NCBI GenBank assembly: GCA_035510795.1
Contig: DATKGL010000020.1
Span: forward strand, 1-55,766
Length of the DNA stretch: 55,766 nt
From: DATKGL01 sp035510795
Lineage (GTDB): Bacteria; Patescibacteriota; Saccharimonadia; Saccharimonadales; UBA4665
Reading direction: 5' to 3'
The position numbers were made by a program, and so were the translations under genes. Below are positions 15,230-24,676 of the stretch, piece by piece. The stretch's first letter is position 1. Each line of letters opens with the position of its first letter. The notes beneath the pieces were generated by a model, which saw nothing but the letters and a program-made list of their open reading frames with translations, did not search any database and was not told the DNA's origin.

Positions 15230-17254
15230 TTAGTCGATCCTGGCATCCTGAGCCAACAGACGACTGCGCATCTCTTGAAATCGTCTTTCTTGCTCGGCAG
15301 CTAAATCTTCAGTCGATTGCGAACGTTCACCGTGAACTGTCCTAGTCTCGCCCTTCCCCCCAATAACGTTAACTACCGGAATGACGATCGGGCTTCGCTG
15401 GGTTTTATCGAACAGGAAGTGCGTGATGTGCTCTCTCAGCTCTTGTTTAAAGCGGTCCAACTCGACCCGTTTAAAGCGCTGGGTTACGGCTCGCCGTAGT
15501 TCATTGCGTATTTCATTCATCATTTCTTCGTTATCTCTCATGTAGATGAAACCGCGGCTAATGATATCCGGACTGGTTAAGAGCAGGCCGGTTCTTTTAT
15601 CGATAGTCAGTACGACTGCGACCAGACCCTCTTCACTTAACAGCACGCGATCCTTAACCACTACGCTGCTAACTATCGTTCCGGTTTGATCGACGAGAAT
15701 GGTTCCGTTTGGAACTTCCTCGGTTACCTCCATCTTATCTGGTGTTAGGTTTATGACTTGTCCGTTTTCAGCATTAATCGTATTTACTCTAGGAAAACCG
15801 TCCTGGATGGCTACCTCGATATATCTTTGTTTAGACCTGTAGCTACCATAAATCGGAATAAAAAATTTCGGCTTCAACATTTTGATCATTTCCAGATATT
15901 CATCAATGCTGGCATGACCGGATACATGCAACGGCCCCGCCCCATCCAGTTCGTGTGTGGAGTGCTGGAAGACGTGGACGCCTTTTCGCATGAGATCATC
16001 AACCATGTTGCCAATTAAGGCATCATTGCCGGTTTCGGGAATTGGGCTGCTTGATAATACTACCGTGTCATTAGCTTTGAGTTTTATGTGTTTGTGGTCG
16101 CCTGTTGACATGCGTTGCAGGGCTGAGCTGGGCTCACCCTGTCCGCCTGTGCAAACCACCACTACATCCTCGTCGTGCAGATTTGCCACATTAGCTATTG
16201 GTACAAAAGTTCCTTTTGGAATCTTAACAAAGCCGTGTCTGACAGCCATTTCGAGAGTACTAATCATGCTGCGACCATCAAGCGCGATTTTTCGGTTATG
16301 ATGAACGGCGGCATTAATAATCATCTGAATCCGGTTAATGTTGGTGGAAAAAATCGCAATGAACATTCGTCCCGGAGCTCGTCCCATCAGTTCAACGAAG
16401 CTTGGTTCAAGGATACTTTCGCTTGGTGTACGGCCCGGTCTTTCGGTGCTGGTGCTCTCGCTAAGAAGAGCTAAAACGCCCTCATTACCAAGTTGGATTA
16501 AGCGCTCCATATCTGTTCTCTCATGATCAAGTGGGTTAGGATCAAACCGAAAATCGCCGGAGTTTATAATCCGACCGACGGGCGTGTCCAGTATAATGCA
16601 ATTACTGCCGGGAATTGAGTGAGTGACCCTGACAAGCTCAACGAAAAATTGACCGATTTTAAGTCGTTCGTGCGTGTCCTCGTTCATAGTGACGGTTTTC
16701 AGCTCAAAGCTTTCGGGCAAATTCTGGCCAAAATTCTGGAAAATCTCTTCAACCCGCCCGATAGTAAATTTCGAACCGTAAATCGGAGCCGGGATTTTGG
16801 GTAAAATATGCGGCAAGCCACCGATATGATCCAGGTGCCCGTGGGTTATGACATAAGCTTTCAGTTTATACTTGATACTTTCCAGGTAGGTAGTGTCGGC
16901 AATGGCGTAATTAATACCTGGCAGGTCGACTCCTAAATCGTTGCCGCAGTCCATGACAATGGCATCATTTTGGTATTCAACCAGGATCATGTTTTTGGAG
17001 CCGGCTCCGTCCATTCCGCCAAGGCCAATTATTCTCAGTCTTGGGCTATCGTCAATCAAGTTCGCCCGGCGGCGGGGATTATCCGATACGGCCGGAACGG
17101 CGGCAGCATACTGGTCAGTCAATCTCTGGGCTTCTTCGTGGCTGCGTTTTTGGGCTCTGATAGCCTCTCGAAAAGAAGCATTTGAGCCGCTTATTGGCGG
17201 TTTGGTCGATCGGTTATTATTGGGTTTATTAAATTGTGTGTGATTATCATTCAT
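15230..17254 (-). CDS. rnj: Ribonuclease J
   Basis: A 674-residue metallo-beta-lactamase/beta-CASP ribonuclease. After a hydrophilic N-terminal extension of about 70 residues come 'IIGLGGMDGAGSKNMILVEY', the metal motif THGHLDHIGG, 'RVTHSIPGS', 'NSGDFRFD' and the beta-CASP 'STSTERPGRTPSE', with a C-terminal domain ending in a Q/E/R-rich stretch. RNase J combines endo- and 5'-exonuclease activity in mRNA decay and rRNA maturation. AAAGGA precedes the ATG inside the end of the UDG gene. Co-location with pnp makes this an RNA-decay operon. Confidence 0.95.
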   Translation of the reverse strand: MNDNHTQFNKPNNNRSTKPPISGSNASFREAIRAQKRSHEEAQRLTDQYAAAVPAVSDNPRRRANLIDDSPRLRIIGLGGMDGAGSKNMILVEYQNDAIVMDCGNDLGVDLPGINYAIADTTYLESIKYKLKAYVITHGHLDHIGGLPHILPKIPAPIYGSKFTIGRVEEIFQNFGQNLPESFELKTVTMNEDTHERLKIGQFFVELVRVTHSIPGSNCIILDTPVGRIINSGDFRFDPNPLDHERTDMERLIQLGNEGVLALLSESTSTERPGRTPSESILEPSFVELMGRAPGRMFIAIFSTNINRIQMIINAAVHHNRKIALDGRSMISTLEMAVRHGFVKIPKGTFVPIANVANLHDEDVVVVCTGGQGEPSSALQRMSTGDHKHIKLKANDTVVLSSSPIPETGNDALIGNMVDDLMRKGVHVFQHSTHELDGAGPLHVSGHASIDEYLEMIKMLKPKFFIPIYGSYRSKQRYIEVAIQDGFPRVNTINAENGQVINLTPDKMEVTEEVPNGTILVDQTGTIVSSVVVKDRVLLSEEGLVAVVLTIDKRTGLLLTSPDIISRGFIYMRDNEEMMNEIRNELRRAVTQRFKRVELDRFKQELREHITHFLFDKTQRSPIVIPVVNVIGGKGETRTVHGERSQSTEDLAAEQERRFQEMRSRLLAQDARID

Positions 17255-17257
17255 TGT

Positions 17258-17854
17258 TTATCCTTTCTTTTTAGATTTAATTGAATTTTCTTCTTTGATA
17301 ATTTTGATAATGGCTGGTATTTTGGCGAAGTCGTCAATAAGTGTCTGACGAAGACCGCCATTATACAGTGCTGCTGCGGGATGAAATAGGGGTAAATAAA
17401 CTCGTCCCTTGTATTTTTTCGGTTGCCCGTGGCAGCTGCTGATTTGTAGTTCCGGCAGAAAACAATTAAGGCTGTGCCGACCCAACGTGACAATTAACGG
17501 TGGATTAATGACATTTAATTGTGACGTCAGATATGGCATAAACGCCTGTTTTTCTTCGGGAAATGGGTCACGATTACCCGGTGGGCGATATTTGACAATA
17601 TTCGTGATGTACACTTGGCTGCGGTTGAGTTCTATCATCTCCAGCATTTCGTTTAAAAATTTACCGGCCGCGCCGACGAATGGTTTACCTTGTTCGTCTT
17701 CATTTTTACCCGGAGCTTCGCCGATAAAAACAACCTCAGCGTCTGGGTCGCCATCGCCAAAAACCAAGTTAGTGGCAGTGCTGGCCAGCTCCGGGCAGAC
17801 TTTATTATCAATGATGGATTTGGTTATCTGATCTAATTGTTGTTGCTTGGTCAT
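17258..17854 (-). CDS. Uracil-DNA glycosylase, family 4 type, without Fe-S cysteines
   Basis: A 198-residue protein with the family 4 motifs: GEAPGKNEDEQGKPFVG (motif A, residues 45-61), 'YITNIVKYRPPGNRDP' and 'LFHPAAALYNGG' (motif B with the catalytic-loop histidine). It would excise uracil from DNA. Family members usually hold a 4Fe-4S cluster with four cysteines. Here only C20 remains: the second of the CxxC pair is L23, the K-C-R-P-P cysteine is Y89, and the fourth is F105. It overlaps the small membrane-protein gene by 4 bases. Confidence 0.88.
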   Translation of the reverse strand: MTKQQQLDQITKSIIDNKVCPELASTATNLVFGDGDPDAEVVFIGEAPGKNEDEQGKPFVGAAGKFLNEMLEMIELNRSQVYITNIVKYRPPGNRDPFPEEKQAFMPYLTSQLNVINPPLIVTLGRHSLNCFLPELQISSCHGQPKKYKGRVYLPLFHPAAALYNGGLRQTLIDDFAKIPAIIKIIKEENSIKSKKKG

Positions 17855-18057
17855 TGTTGCTTGGGTTTAACGGATATGATTAGCTCCTTAATTCCCACTA
17901 TAAATAAGATTAAAGTAGCTAGATATTCCCACCAGCTGCCGGTATCAAAAGCTCGTGATCCGACAATATAGCTTACAGCTAGAGCCACAATCCCGACGAT
18001 TACATGGCTTGATCGGCGCTTGATTACTTTATTTTGCTGAACCTTGTTCTTCGCCAT
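17851..18057 (-). CDS. Small two-TM membrane protein
   Basis: A 68-residue protein with a basic start (MAKNKVQQNKVIKRRSSH) and two membrane helices, about residues 19-35 and 43-61. It overlaps the end of pnp by 29 bases and the start of the UDG gene by 4, so it is co-translated. No family recognised. A membrane tether for RNA-decay enzymes would be speculation. Confidence 0.6.
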   Translation of the reverse strand: MAKNKVQQNKVIKRRSSHVIVGIVALAVSYIVGSRAFDTGSWWEYLATLILFIVGIKELIISVKPKQQ

Positions 18058-20209
18058 ATCCTTTTTTATCCTTCATATCTTTTAGCTGTCGGGCGGCGGC
18101 TTTCATGCTTAACTGCAGTCGTCCCCGATCGTCGATGGCGATTAATTTAACTGTTACTTTATCACCTTCTTTAACAACCGAACTCGGGCTGGCAATTCTT
18201 TCCTCGGCCATTTCACTGACATGAACTAATCCTTCTTTGCCGGGGAGTATTTCGACAAACGCGCCAAAGTCCAAAACACTAACCACGCGACAATTTTCGT
18301 AAATTTTTCCAACTTCAGGTTCGGCGGACATTACTCTAATCTGATTAATTGCCGCCTCTATTGATTGTTTGTCGGGACTGGAGATATAAATTATGCCGTC
18401 ATCTTTAATATCAATTTCAACGCCGGTGTCGGCAATAATGCGATTAATATTCTCGCCTCCCTTGCCGATGACATCGCGAATTTTTTCCGGGTTAATTTGA
18501 ATGGTTTCAACTCGAGGAGCATATGGGCTAAGTTCGGCTCGAGGAGCTGCCAGTGTCGACAGCATGCTCTTCAGAATAAAGGCTCGGCCTTCTTTAGCTT
18601 GCCTTAGTGCTTGTTTGAGCAGCTCAATATTCAGGCCGTGAACTTTCATATCCATTTGCAGGGCCGTAATTCCTTCTTCTGTCCCGGCTACTTTAAAGTC
18701 CATGTCTCCGGCAAAATCTTCAGCATCAGCAATATCTGTCAGAATGGCGGCTTTGTCTCCGTCCAGTATGAGCCCCATGGCGATACCGCTGACAGGAGCT
18801 GTGATTGGTACTCCGGCATCCATTAGCGCCAAACAACTTGAACAGGTAGCAGCCATAGAAGTGCTACCGTGTTGACTCATGATTTCAGTTACCGATCTGA
18901 TGGCATAAGGGAATGAGTTTTCGTCAGGCAGTACCGAAATTAAAGCCCGTTCAGCGAGAGCGGAATGACCAATTTCCCGGCGTCCAGGGCTGCCGAGGCG
19001 GCGAATATCACCAGTAGTATAACCTGGAGCATTGTAGTGGTGCATATAACGTTTTTCACCGCTTTTTTCCATTGTATCGATGACCTGGGAGTAGGACAGC
19101 GGCGCCAACGTCACAATATTCATTGCTTGAGTCATGCCCCTGGTAAACAAACTCGAGCCGTGAGCTCGGGGCAATATGCCAACCTCACTGCTTAACGGCC
19201 GTATATCTGTCAAAGAGCGCCCATCTGGTCGAATATTATCTTGGAGAACTCCTTCTCTGACGTCCTTGTTGGCGGCGGCGGCAAAGGCTTCTTCGTAATC
19301 TCTTCTGACGCTCGCAAATTCCTCTTCACCTAATTCAGTTTTGAAATGCTTAAGTAGTTCTTCTCTTATCAGGTGCATTTTTTCGTGACGATCTGGATAG
19401 TCTGTCCGGATAGCAACACCCAATTTACCCTTTAACCATTGATCAACTTTTTTCTGCACTTCCGCGCTGGGTAAACTTAGCTCGTATTGTTGAGGCTGCA
19501 CACCAACTTGTTCGATTAATTCTTTTTGCAGTTGAATTGCCGGTTGGATTGATTCATGAGCAAATTGAAGAGCTTCAATAATTTGTTCTTCGCTGACTCC
19601 GGCAGCTCCGGCCTCAACCATCATAATGGCTTTTTCGGTGCCGGCGACGACCAGATCTAGTTTGCCTTTCTCGAGTTCATCGCGGCTAACGAATGCCTGT
19701 AACTTACCATCTACTAGTCCAACCCTTACGCTGGCGACAGGGCCGTCAAATGGCGCGCCAGTTAGCATAAAGGCGGCGCTCATGGCGATCATAGCGATGG
19801 AATCCGCTCGGAAATTAGGATCTAGACTGAGAACTGTGGTTACGCCCTGAACTTCGTTTCGGTAGCCTTTGGGCCAAAGTGGACGGATCGGGCGGTCAAT
19901 TAAGCGGCCTATCAAGACGGCGTCATCGCTGGGCCGGCCTTCGCGTTTAACGAACCGGCTACCGCTTATTTTGCCGGCAGCATACATTTTTTCTTCATAA
20001 TCGATACTAAGAGGAAAGTAATCCATTCCCGCAACAGCTTGCTCGCTGACCATTGCGGTAGCTAGTATGACCGTATCGCCATAGCGGGCAATAACAGCGC
20101 TGGTTGATCTAAAGCCGACCCTGCCGACTTCTAGCGTAAGCTTTCGGCCGCAGAATTCTTTCTCGACTGATATTATTTTTTTGCCAAAAGGATTTATTGT
20201 TTGGCTCAT
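18029..20209 (-). CDS. pnp: Polyribonucleotide nucleotidyltransferase
   Basis: A 726-residue PNPase of normal length. Two RNase PH domains flank a helical domain: 'ARYGDTVILATAMVSEQ' in the first, and 'DGRSLTDIRPLSSEVGILPR' with 'IMSQHGSTSMAATCSS' in the second. They are followed by a KH domain (IRDVIGKGGENINRII) and an S1 domain (VVSVLDFGAFVEILPGKEGLVHVSEM). It degrades RNA 3' to 5' using phosphate. The rpsO-pnp order is conserved, here separated by 183 bases. Confidence 0.97.
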   Translation of the reverse strand: MSQTINPFGKKIISVEKEFCGRKLTLEVGRVGFRSTSAVIARYGDTVILATAMVSEQAVAGMDYFPLSIDYEEKMYAAGKISGSRFVKREGRPSDDAVLIGRLIDRPIRPLWPKGYRNEVQGVTTVLSLDPNFRADSIAMIAMSAAFMLTGAPFDGPVASVRVGLVDGKLQAFVSRDELEKGKLDLVVAGTEKAIMMVEAGAAGVSEEQIIEALQFAHESIQPAIQLQKELIEQVGVQPQQYELSLPSAEVQKKVDQWLKGKLGVAIRTDYPDRHEKMHLIREELLKHFKTELGEEEFASVRRDYEEAFAAAANKDVREGVLQDNIRPDGRSLTDIRPLSSEVGILPRAHGSSLFTRGMTQAMNIVTLAPLSYSQVIDTMEKSGEKRYMHHYNAPGYTTGDIRRLGSPGRREIGHSALAERALISVLPDENSFPYAIRSVTEIMSQHGSTSMAATCSSCLALMDAGVPITAPVSGIAMGLILDGDKAAILTDIADAEDFAGDMDFKVAGTEEGITALQMDMKVHGLNIELLKQALRQAKEGRAFILKSMLSTLAAPRAELSPYAPRVETIQINPEKIRDVIGKGGENINRIIADTGVEIDIKDDGIIYISSPDKQSIEAAINQIRVMSAEPEVGKIYENCRVVSVLDFGAFVEILPGKEGLVHVSEMAEERIASPSSVVKEGDKVTVKLIAIDDRGRLQLSMKAAARQLKDMKDKKGYGEEQGSAK

Positions 20210-20354
20210 TGATTTAAGGTTATACCTTTCTGTCTCCCGAAGATGCCTAGATACAGTGCAAATATATGATTCCCTTGTGCTTATAAGCTGACATATATCT
20301 GGCCTCTACCTACGCATCAACAATTTTAAGACATTTAATGTGCACAAGCTTGGA

Positions 20355-20375
20355 GTCTTAATTAAGGCTTAAGAC
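20355..20375 (-). promoter_or_regulatory. Inverted repeat between rpsO and pnp
   Basis: GTCTTAA and TTAAGAC frame a 7-base loop just after the rpsO stop. No T-run follows on the minus strand, so this is more likely an mRNA processing or pausing hairpin than a complete terminator. The rest of the 183-base gap shows nothing clear. Confidence 0.35.
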
Positions 20376-20392
20376 AAATGGTCTATGCGCAT

Positions 20393-20659
20393 TTAGCGGC
20401 GGATACCAAGTTTTTTTATTAGATCTAGGTAGGTGTCACTATCCTTTTGAGCAATATATTTCAGTAAACGTCGTCTTTTACCCACTAGCTGTAATAGTCC
20501 CCGAGTGGCGGCAAAATCTTTCTTATTTATCTTAAGATGCTCTGTTAGCTCTTTGATTCTTTCGGTCATTATACCAACCTGAACTGAGCTACTTCCAGTA
20601 TCACTTTTATTAGACTGCAGGCTCTTAATTTTAGCCTGTTTTTTCTCGGCTGTTATCAT
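20393..20659 (-). CDS. rpsO: 30S ribosomal protein S15
   Basis: An 88-residue S15 starting MITAEKKQAK. The ATG at 20659 is chosen because S15 proteins are 88-89 residues; the in-frame extension up to 20704 adds 15 unrelated residues. Core motifs are 'DTGSSSVQVGIMTERIKELT' and 'DFAATRGLLQLVGKRRRLL'. It binds 16S rRNA early in 30S assembly. Confidence 0.96.
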   Translation of the reverse strand: MITAEKKQAKIKSLQSNKSDTGSSSVQVGIMTERIKELTEHLKINKKDFAATRGLLQLVGKRRRLLKYIAQKDSDTYLDLIKKLGIRR

Positions 20660-20838
20660 ATTCGAGCTTATTCTATCAGATAACAGTACAAACCTCAAGA
20701 TCATTTTACCTCCATTCTGTAGTTGGCGGCTTTTGAATATGCCCTGTAATCAAAAAATTATATTATGAGGCTGAAAAATTTTATCTTACTACTTCAACAT
20801 TCTTAACAAAACAATACAAAAAATATTTTCTTGAGTTT

Positions 20839-22050
20839 TCAAATAGCTTGGCTGACGGTATTAGACATCTCTTCCAGCGTAGCGGTGATTTCAGGATTCA
20901 AATTACCACGCGAATCGTAAAGATTAAATGAAGAGGCGCGTACAGATTCTCCCCGTAGTTTTGCGGCGGCGGCACGGTGGGCATTATTTGAAAACGCAAA
21001 TATACCCTTTTCCGTTAGGAAAAGATCCAGATCATCAAATTGCGGCAATTGCGTATCCCGGGTTGCATAATCCATAATCTGTTCTTGGCTTGATCTGTGA
21101 CTAATTCCTGACCCGCGATAAGCAACCTCCCCTGTGCCGTCATACCCTCGCCCTAACCAGCTACCGAAATTCGCGGCACCTACTATCATGGCTGAAGGAA
21201 CAGTAATCTCACTACCCTCCAGGGTTACATTAACGCGTTTACTGGCCGCCTTTAATGGGTTAACTGCACCTTCACTAACAAAGTAAAGCTTCCGCAAATA
21301 GCCGGCAGCACTATCGGACCGGACAAGATCCCTGGCCCGGGTGATACCTCTTTGGACAGTTTCATCTCCTAGCAACGCTTCGCTGATACCACCGCTCATT
21401 GCCAAGGCTTCGATAATTGCTTTGGACTGCCCACTATTCGGACGATACTTACCGGCGTTGTCCTTCTTCACGCCAGCTAGTACCTCGTAGAGACCCGGGG
21501 CTCTCACTGCTGCTTGTTCAATTAGTGCTTGCCGTTCCTGTGGGGACATATTGGCAGCCTTTAATTCCTCTTCTTCATCAACGATAAATAATCTGTCATA
21601 ATTCTCTGCCTTTGGAGGGTTGTCTTTAACGGATGCGCTGACCGCCAAATCCCCAAGTTGCGTTACCTGGGGCTCCGGGATAGGCAAAAACCCACGTTCA
21701 TTACCATGATCAGCCGCCCATTCACGAAATGCTTTCGAATCAAAATTTGTCCATCGCAGATAATCAGCTGCGGGCACCGTTTCGCGCTCGCCACCGGCTT
21801 TTTCCAACACAACAACCGGAGTAGAAAGTTTCTGATTATTCGAATCTACGCTCCGGCGGTTAAGCGCATCGACAAGAACAACTTCCTCGGGACCATTCCC
21901 TCGATCGAATAATACTTTCTGGTCAAATGGCGCTAGGGCATCAGAATAATGCACCCAATCCCTTGCCGTATCTGGGTCAATTTCCTCAGCAATATTAGTA
22001 GGTAATAAATGAATCATTTCTTGTGGTTGTTCGACAGCATCAACAGACAT
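20839..22050 (-). CDS. Hypothetical protein with ParB-like C-terminal region
   Basis: A 403-residue acidic soluble protein of unknown function. The last 90 residues read '...SGISHRSSQEQIMDYATRD', 'LDLFLTEKGIFAFSNNAHRA' and 'AAKLRGESV', which recalls the ParB/sulfiredoxin-like fold (an 'N-x-H-R-x-A-A-K-L-x-G' strand-helix unit). The first 310 residues match nothing I know. No signal peptide or membrane segment. It stands alone between rpsO and truB. The ParB resemblance is tentative. Confidence 0.55.
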   Translation of the reverse strand: MSVDAVEQPQEMIHLLPTNIAEEIDPDTARDWVHYSDALAPFDQKVLFDRGNGPEEVVLVDALNRRSVDSNNQKLSTPVVVLEKAGGERETVPAADYLRWTNFDSKAFREWAADHGNERGFLPIPEPQVTQLGDLAVSASVKDNPPKAENYDRLFIVDEEEELKAANMSPQERQALIEQAAVRAPGLYEVLAGVKKDNAGKYRPNSGQSKAIIEALAMSGGISEALLGDETVQRGITRARDLVRSDSAAGYLRKLYFVSEGAVNPLKAASKRVNVTLEGSEITVPSAMIVGAANFGSWLGRGYDGTGEVAYRGSGISHRSSQEQIMDYATRDTQLPQFDDLDLFLTEKGIFAFSNNAHRAAAAKLRGESVRASSFNLYDSRGNLNPEITATLEEMSNTVSQAI

Positions 22051-22151
22051 TTTTTATTTTATAACTTTATTACAATATAAACACATAATATCACGATAAC
22101 GGCTCTATGTCAATCTCGAGATGTCCCCGTTTTATTAAGTTTGTTGTTCAT

Positions 22152-22838
22152 TTATTTTGTCAGTAAGTTTGCCGAGATGCTCTGAGCACTTATTTTTTCC
22201 ATGTCTTGGGCGTCGTTTAAGTCATACTGACCAACTTTTGTCCTCCTTAAACTCGTTACATAACCCCCTGTCGCCAGTACATCGCCAATATCCCTCGCTA
22301 GTGAACGGATATAGGTGCCGCTACTAACTGCAGCCCTGAGCTCAATTAATGGATATGAGTAGCCGAGTATTTCGAGACGTTTAACGGTCACTGTCCGTGG
22401 TTCAAGGACAACACTCCTGCCCTGTCTGGCTAATTGATACGATTTTTGACCCTTAATTTTAATAGCTGAAAATATTGGTGGAGTTTGTTGATAGGTTTTT
22501 TCAAAGTTCTGAACCACCTCATCGATATCAGCTCGGGGCGGTATTAATTTGCTGATGGCTGTCTTTTCGCCCTCTTCGTCGTCAGTCGTGCTGGTAAACC
22601 CCAGTTTCATAGTAAAAATGTATTCTTTATCTAGTTTTAATAGTTCAGAGGCTTTTTTTGTATATGAGCCAACTAAAATAATTAATAAGCCAGTTGCCAG
22701 CGGGTCAAGTGTGCCTGCATGTCCGACAGGAAAACGTTTTGCCGTCTTCAGCTCATTTTCGATAATCCGTCTGATATTTTTAACCACATCAAAACTGGTC
22801 CAACCGAGCGGCTTATTAATTAGTAAAACACCTTCCAT
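22152..22838 (-). CDS. truB: tRNA pseudouridine-55 synthase
   Basis: A 228-residue TruB. 'LLINKPLGWTSFDVVKNIRR' opens the protein, 'VGHAGTLDPLATGLLIILVG' contains the catalytic aspartate, and 'RAAVSSGTYIRSLARDIG' is the conserved downstream motif. The length fits forms with a small C-terminal domain. It forms pseudouridine 55 in the T-loop of tRNAs. Upstream is a DHH-like gene, which recalls the common rbfA-nrnA-truB order. Confidence 0.96.
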   Translation of the reverse strand: MEGVLLINKPLGWTSFDVVKNIRRIIENELKTAKRFPVGHAGTLDPLATGLLIILVGSYTKKASELLKLDKEYIFTMKLGFTSTTDDEEGEKTAISKLIPPRADIDEVVQNFEKTYQQTPPIFSAIKIKGQKSYQLARQGRSVVLEPRTVTVKRLEILGYSYPLIELRAAVSSGTYIRSLARDIGDVLATGGYVTSLRRTKVGQYDLNDAQDMEKISAQSISANLLTK

Positions 22839-22847
22839 AGCTGGTGC

Positions 22848-22853
22848 AGTATA
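22848..22853 (-). promoter_or_regulatory. -10 box of truB
   Basis: TATACT on the minus strand, 9 bases before the ATG; a truB-specific start in the 35-base gap after the DHH-like gene. Confidence 0.4.
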
Positions 22854-22873
22854 TCACTCGGCGATAAGGCGAT

Positions 22874-24526
22874 CTAGAGTATCGGCGGCATCATTGGAGG
22901 GGGAACCGGCGGGGGTGGATTATCGGAAGGGATATCCGTACTAAATGGCATCGAATCAAAAGTCGGGTGAATAACCGGCGGATTTTGAGGTAATGGCATG
23001 TTCATTGGCGTGAAGCCATCATCAGGAGTGTCGGTGGGTAAAGGCGATGGAGATGGCGGTGGTGGGGGCGTCTGGTTTGCGGGATCGTGAAAATCAAAAA
23101 CCGGTTGGGCATTAAGAGCTGCTATTGGTTCAAGCGCTTGGCTCGATGGTGCCGAGTTAACGGCATCCAAAACTGCATTTCTGGCTGATTCAACATCTGG
23201 CGAGTGTGGTAAGTTCGGCTGATTTTCATCAACAGGCGCAACTAAATGCGGGCTTCGAACTGCTTTTTCGATATCTTCTAGTGTTGAAGAGTCAGCTTGA
23301 TTGGGAACAATTGGAGGAGATGGCTGCTGGACTGGCTGGAGCGGAGTCGGTAATGGCAGAGGTGGCAGTTGTTGCCTAGTGAGTATCGGAGGATTGGGGA
23401 CGGGCGGCGTGGGCGTGAATGGATCTGTCGACGGTTCCAATGGCTGCGGTTGTGAGTTAGCTGTCAAAACTCCATCGAAAACCGGTTCCTCAGCTGGTGT
23501 ATTTAGACCGACCGGCAGTCCGGCAGACGGGCCTGGTGGACTTGGTTGGTTGGGCGCGGGGTTATCCGCCGGATTGAGCTGGTGAATATTCCCATCATCA
23601 TCGATATGTAGCTGCCCCTCTTGTTGAGCGGCCTGTTCAGCAGCTTGTTGAGTAGCCTGTTCAGCAGCTTGCTGATCGTGGCTGATCTCAAGAGTGCCAT
23701 CGCTAGAAGTATTTGGCGGGGGTTGGCTTGGCAGGGGTTGCGGATTGTTGGTTGGTGCATTCTGACCGGTCTCTTCGACTACAGCCAAAGTTTCAAGTTT
23801 AGTAGCTACCAGCTGTTGATTTGCTCCGGCCGTCATTAGCTTGGCGCTGATATTCATAGTTTGAGCTGACGTTCGGTCATTACTGAAACGATTAGTTTCG
23901 GAAACTATTCCGGTTAAAAGTGCAGTGGCATTTTGCGCATCAAAAATGTTGGCTGCAAGTTCAGAACTAAGCACTGCAACTAGTTCACTTAAACTACTGG
24001 CTTTGGAGTCTTCCCAATTAATATTACCCAAATTGCCGTTAGGATCACGATTTATACTTATTACAGTTGCATCGTGCAAAATCCGTCCGTGCGAGGTAAT
24101 CGCCTGATCAAGGTCAGCCTGCTCATGAACGCCCAAAGCCACAACAGCATCGACATTGAAATCTCCTTGGCTAAATTCCAGATCTTTTTCGCTCAGGCTA
24201 GTCTGATACGGAGTTATGAAAATTTTGACAACTTTGTCTTCAACTTTGTAGCGAAGTTTATCGGCTTTTGATTTGTCCAGGGCAATAATAAAATCCCTCA
24301 GGCTGTCAGTATTTTTCTCGAGAGTTTTCTCGGGTTGCAAAAATTCAATAGTTGAAGGTATTTGACCGCTGAACACGGCCGTAGCATGTTTGCCATTTTT
24401 ATTCAGAACCAGTGTCAGGCCAATGCAGGCCGCTAACTGGTCAACAGAAGGATTAGAGCTGACAGTTACAAGTACATTAGTGGCTTGTTTTAGTCGCTCT
24501 ATAACTTGTTGTTTAGCGTTTTCCAT
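22874..24526 (-). CDS. Degenerate DHH-family protein with proline-rich tail
   Basis: A 550-residue protein. Residues 1-250 follow the NrnA-like DHH fold ('VLVTVSSNPSVDQLAACIGL', 'KASSLSELVAVLSSELAANI', 'ATALLTGIVSETNRFSNDRT'). The metal ligands are replaced: the H-x-D-x-D-x-x-G region is SNPSVDQ, the DHH motif region is NRDPNGN, and the T-D-T motif is S-E-T. Nuclease activity is therefore unlikely. Residues 260-550 are P/Q/N-rich, with a short Q/A repeat near 285-300 coded by a 21-base tandem repeat, and are probably disordered. Location upstream of truB supports NrnA ancestry. Confidence 0.7.
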   Translation of the reverse strand: MENAKQQVIERLKQATNVLVTVSSNPSVDQLAACIGLTLVLNKNGKHATAVFSGQIPSTIEFLQPEKTLEKNTDSLRDFIIALDKSKADKLRYKVEDKVVKIFITPYQTSLSEKDLEFSQGDFNVDAVVALGVHEQADLDQAITSHGRILHDATVISINRDPNGNLGNINWEDSKASSLSELVAVLSSELAANIFDAQNATALLTGIVSETNRFSNDRTSAQTMNISAKLMTAGANQQLVATKLETLAVVEETGQNAPTNNPQPLPSQPPPNTSSDGTLEISHDQQAAEQATQQAAEQAAQQEGQLHIDDDGNIHQLNPADNPAPNQPSPPGPSAGLPVGLNTPAEEPVFDGVLTANSQPQPLEPSTDPFTPTPPVPNPPILTRQQLPPLPLPTPLQPVQQPSPPIVPNQADSSTLEDIEKAVRSPHLVAPVDENQPNLPHSPDVESARNAVLDAVNSAPSSQALEPIAALNAQPVFDFHDPANQTPPPPPSPSPLPTDTPDDGFTPMNMPLPQNPPVIHPTFDSMPFSTDIPSDNPPPPVPPPMMPPIL

Positions 24527-24639
24527 TTTTATTTTCTTATCTAGTTAGACGTTACCATAAAAGCTTGTGGTTGTCGATAATATATTCGCTCTTGTTTTAG
24601 AATTATCTCAATCAAATTAAAAGTAGTTATAGAACATTA

Positions 24640-24668
24640 TTGATGATTCATTAAGGTTGTGCTATAAT
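24640..24668 (+). promoter_or_regulatory. Promoter of the GGDEF-like gene
   Basis: TTGATG (24640-24645), a 17-base spacer and TATAAT (24663-24668), then 8 bases to the ATG at 24677: a nearly leaderless mRNA. Confidence 0.65.
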
Positions 24669-24676
24669 ATATTCAT

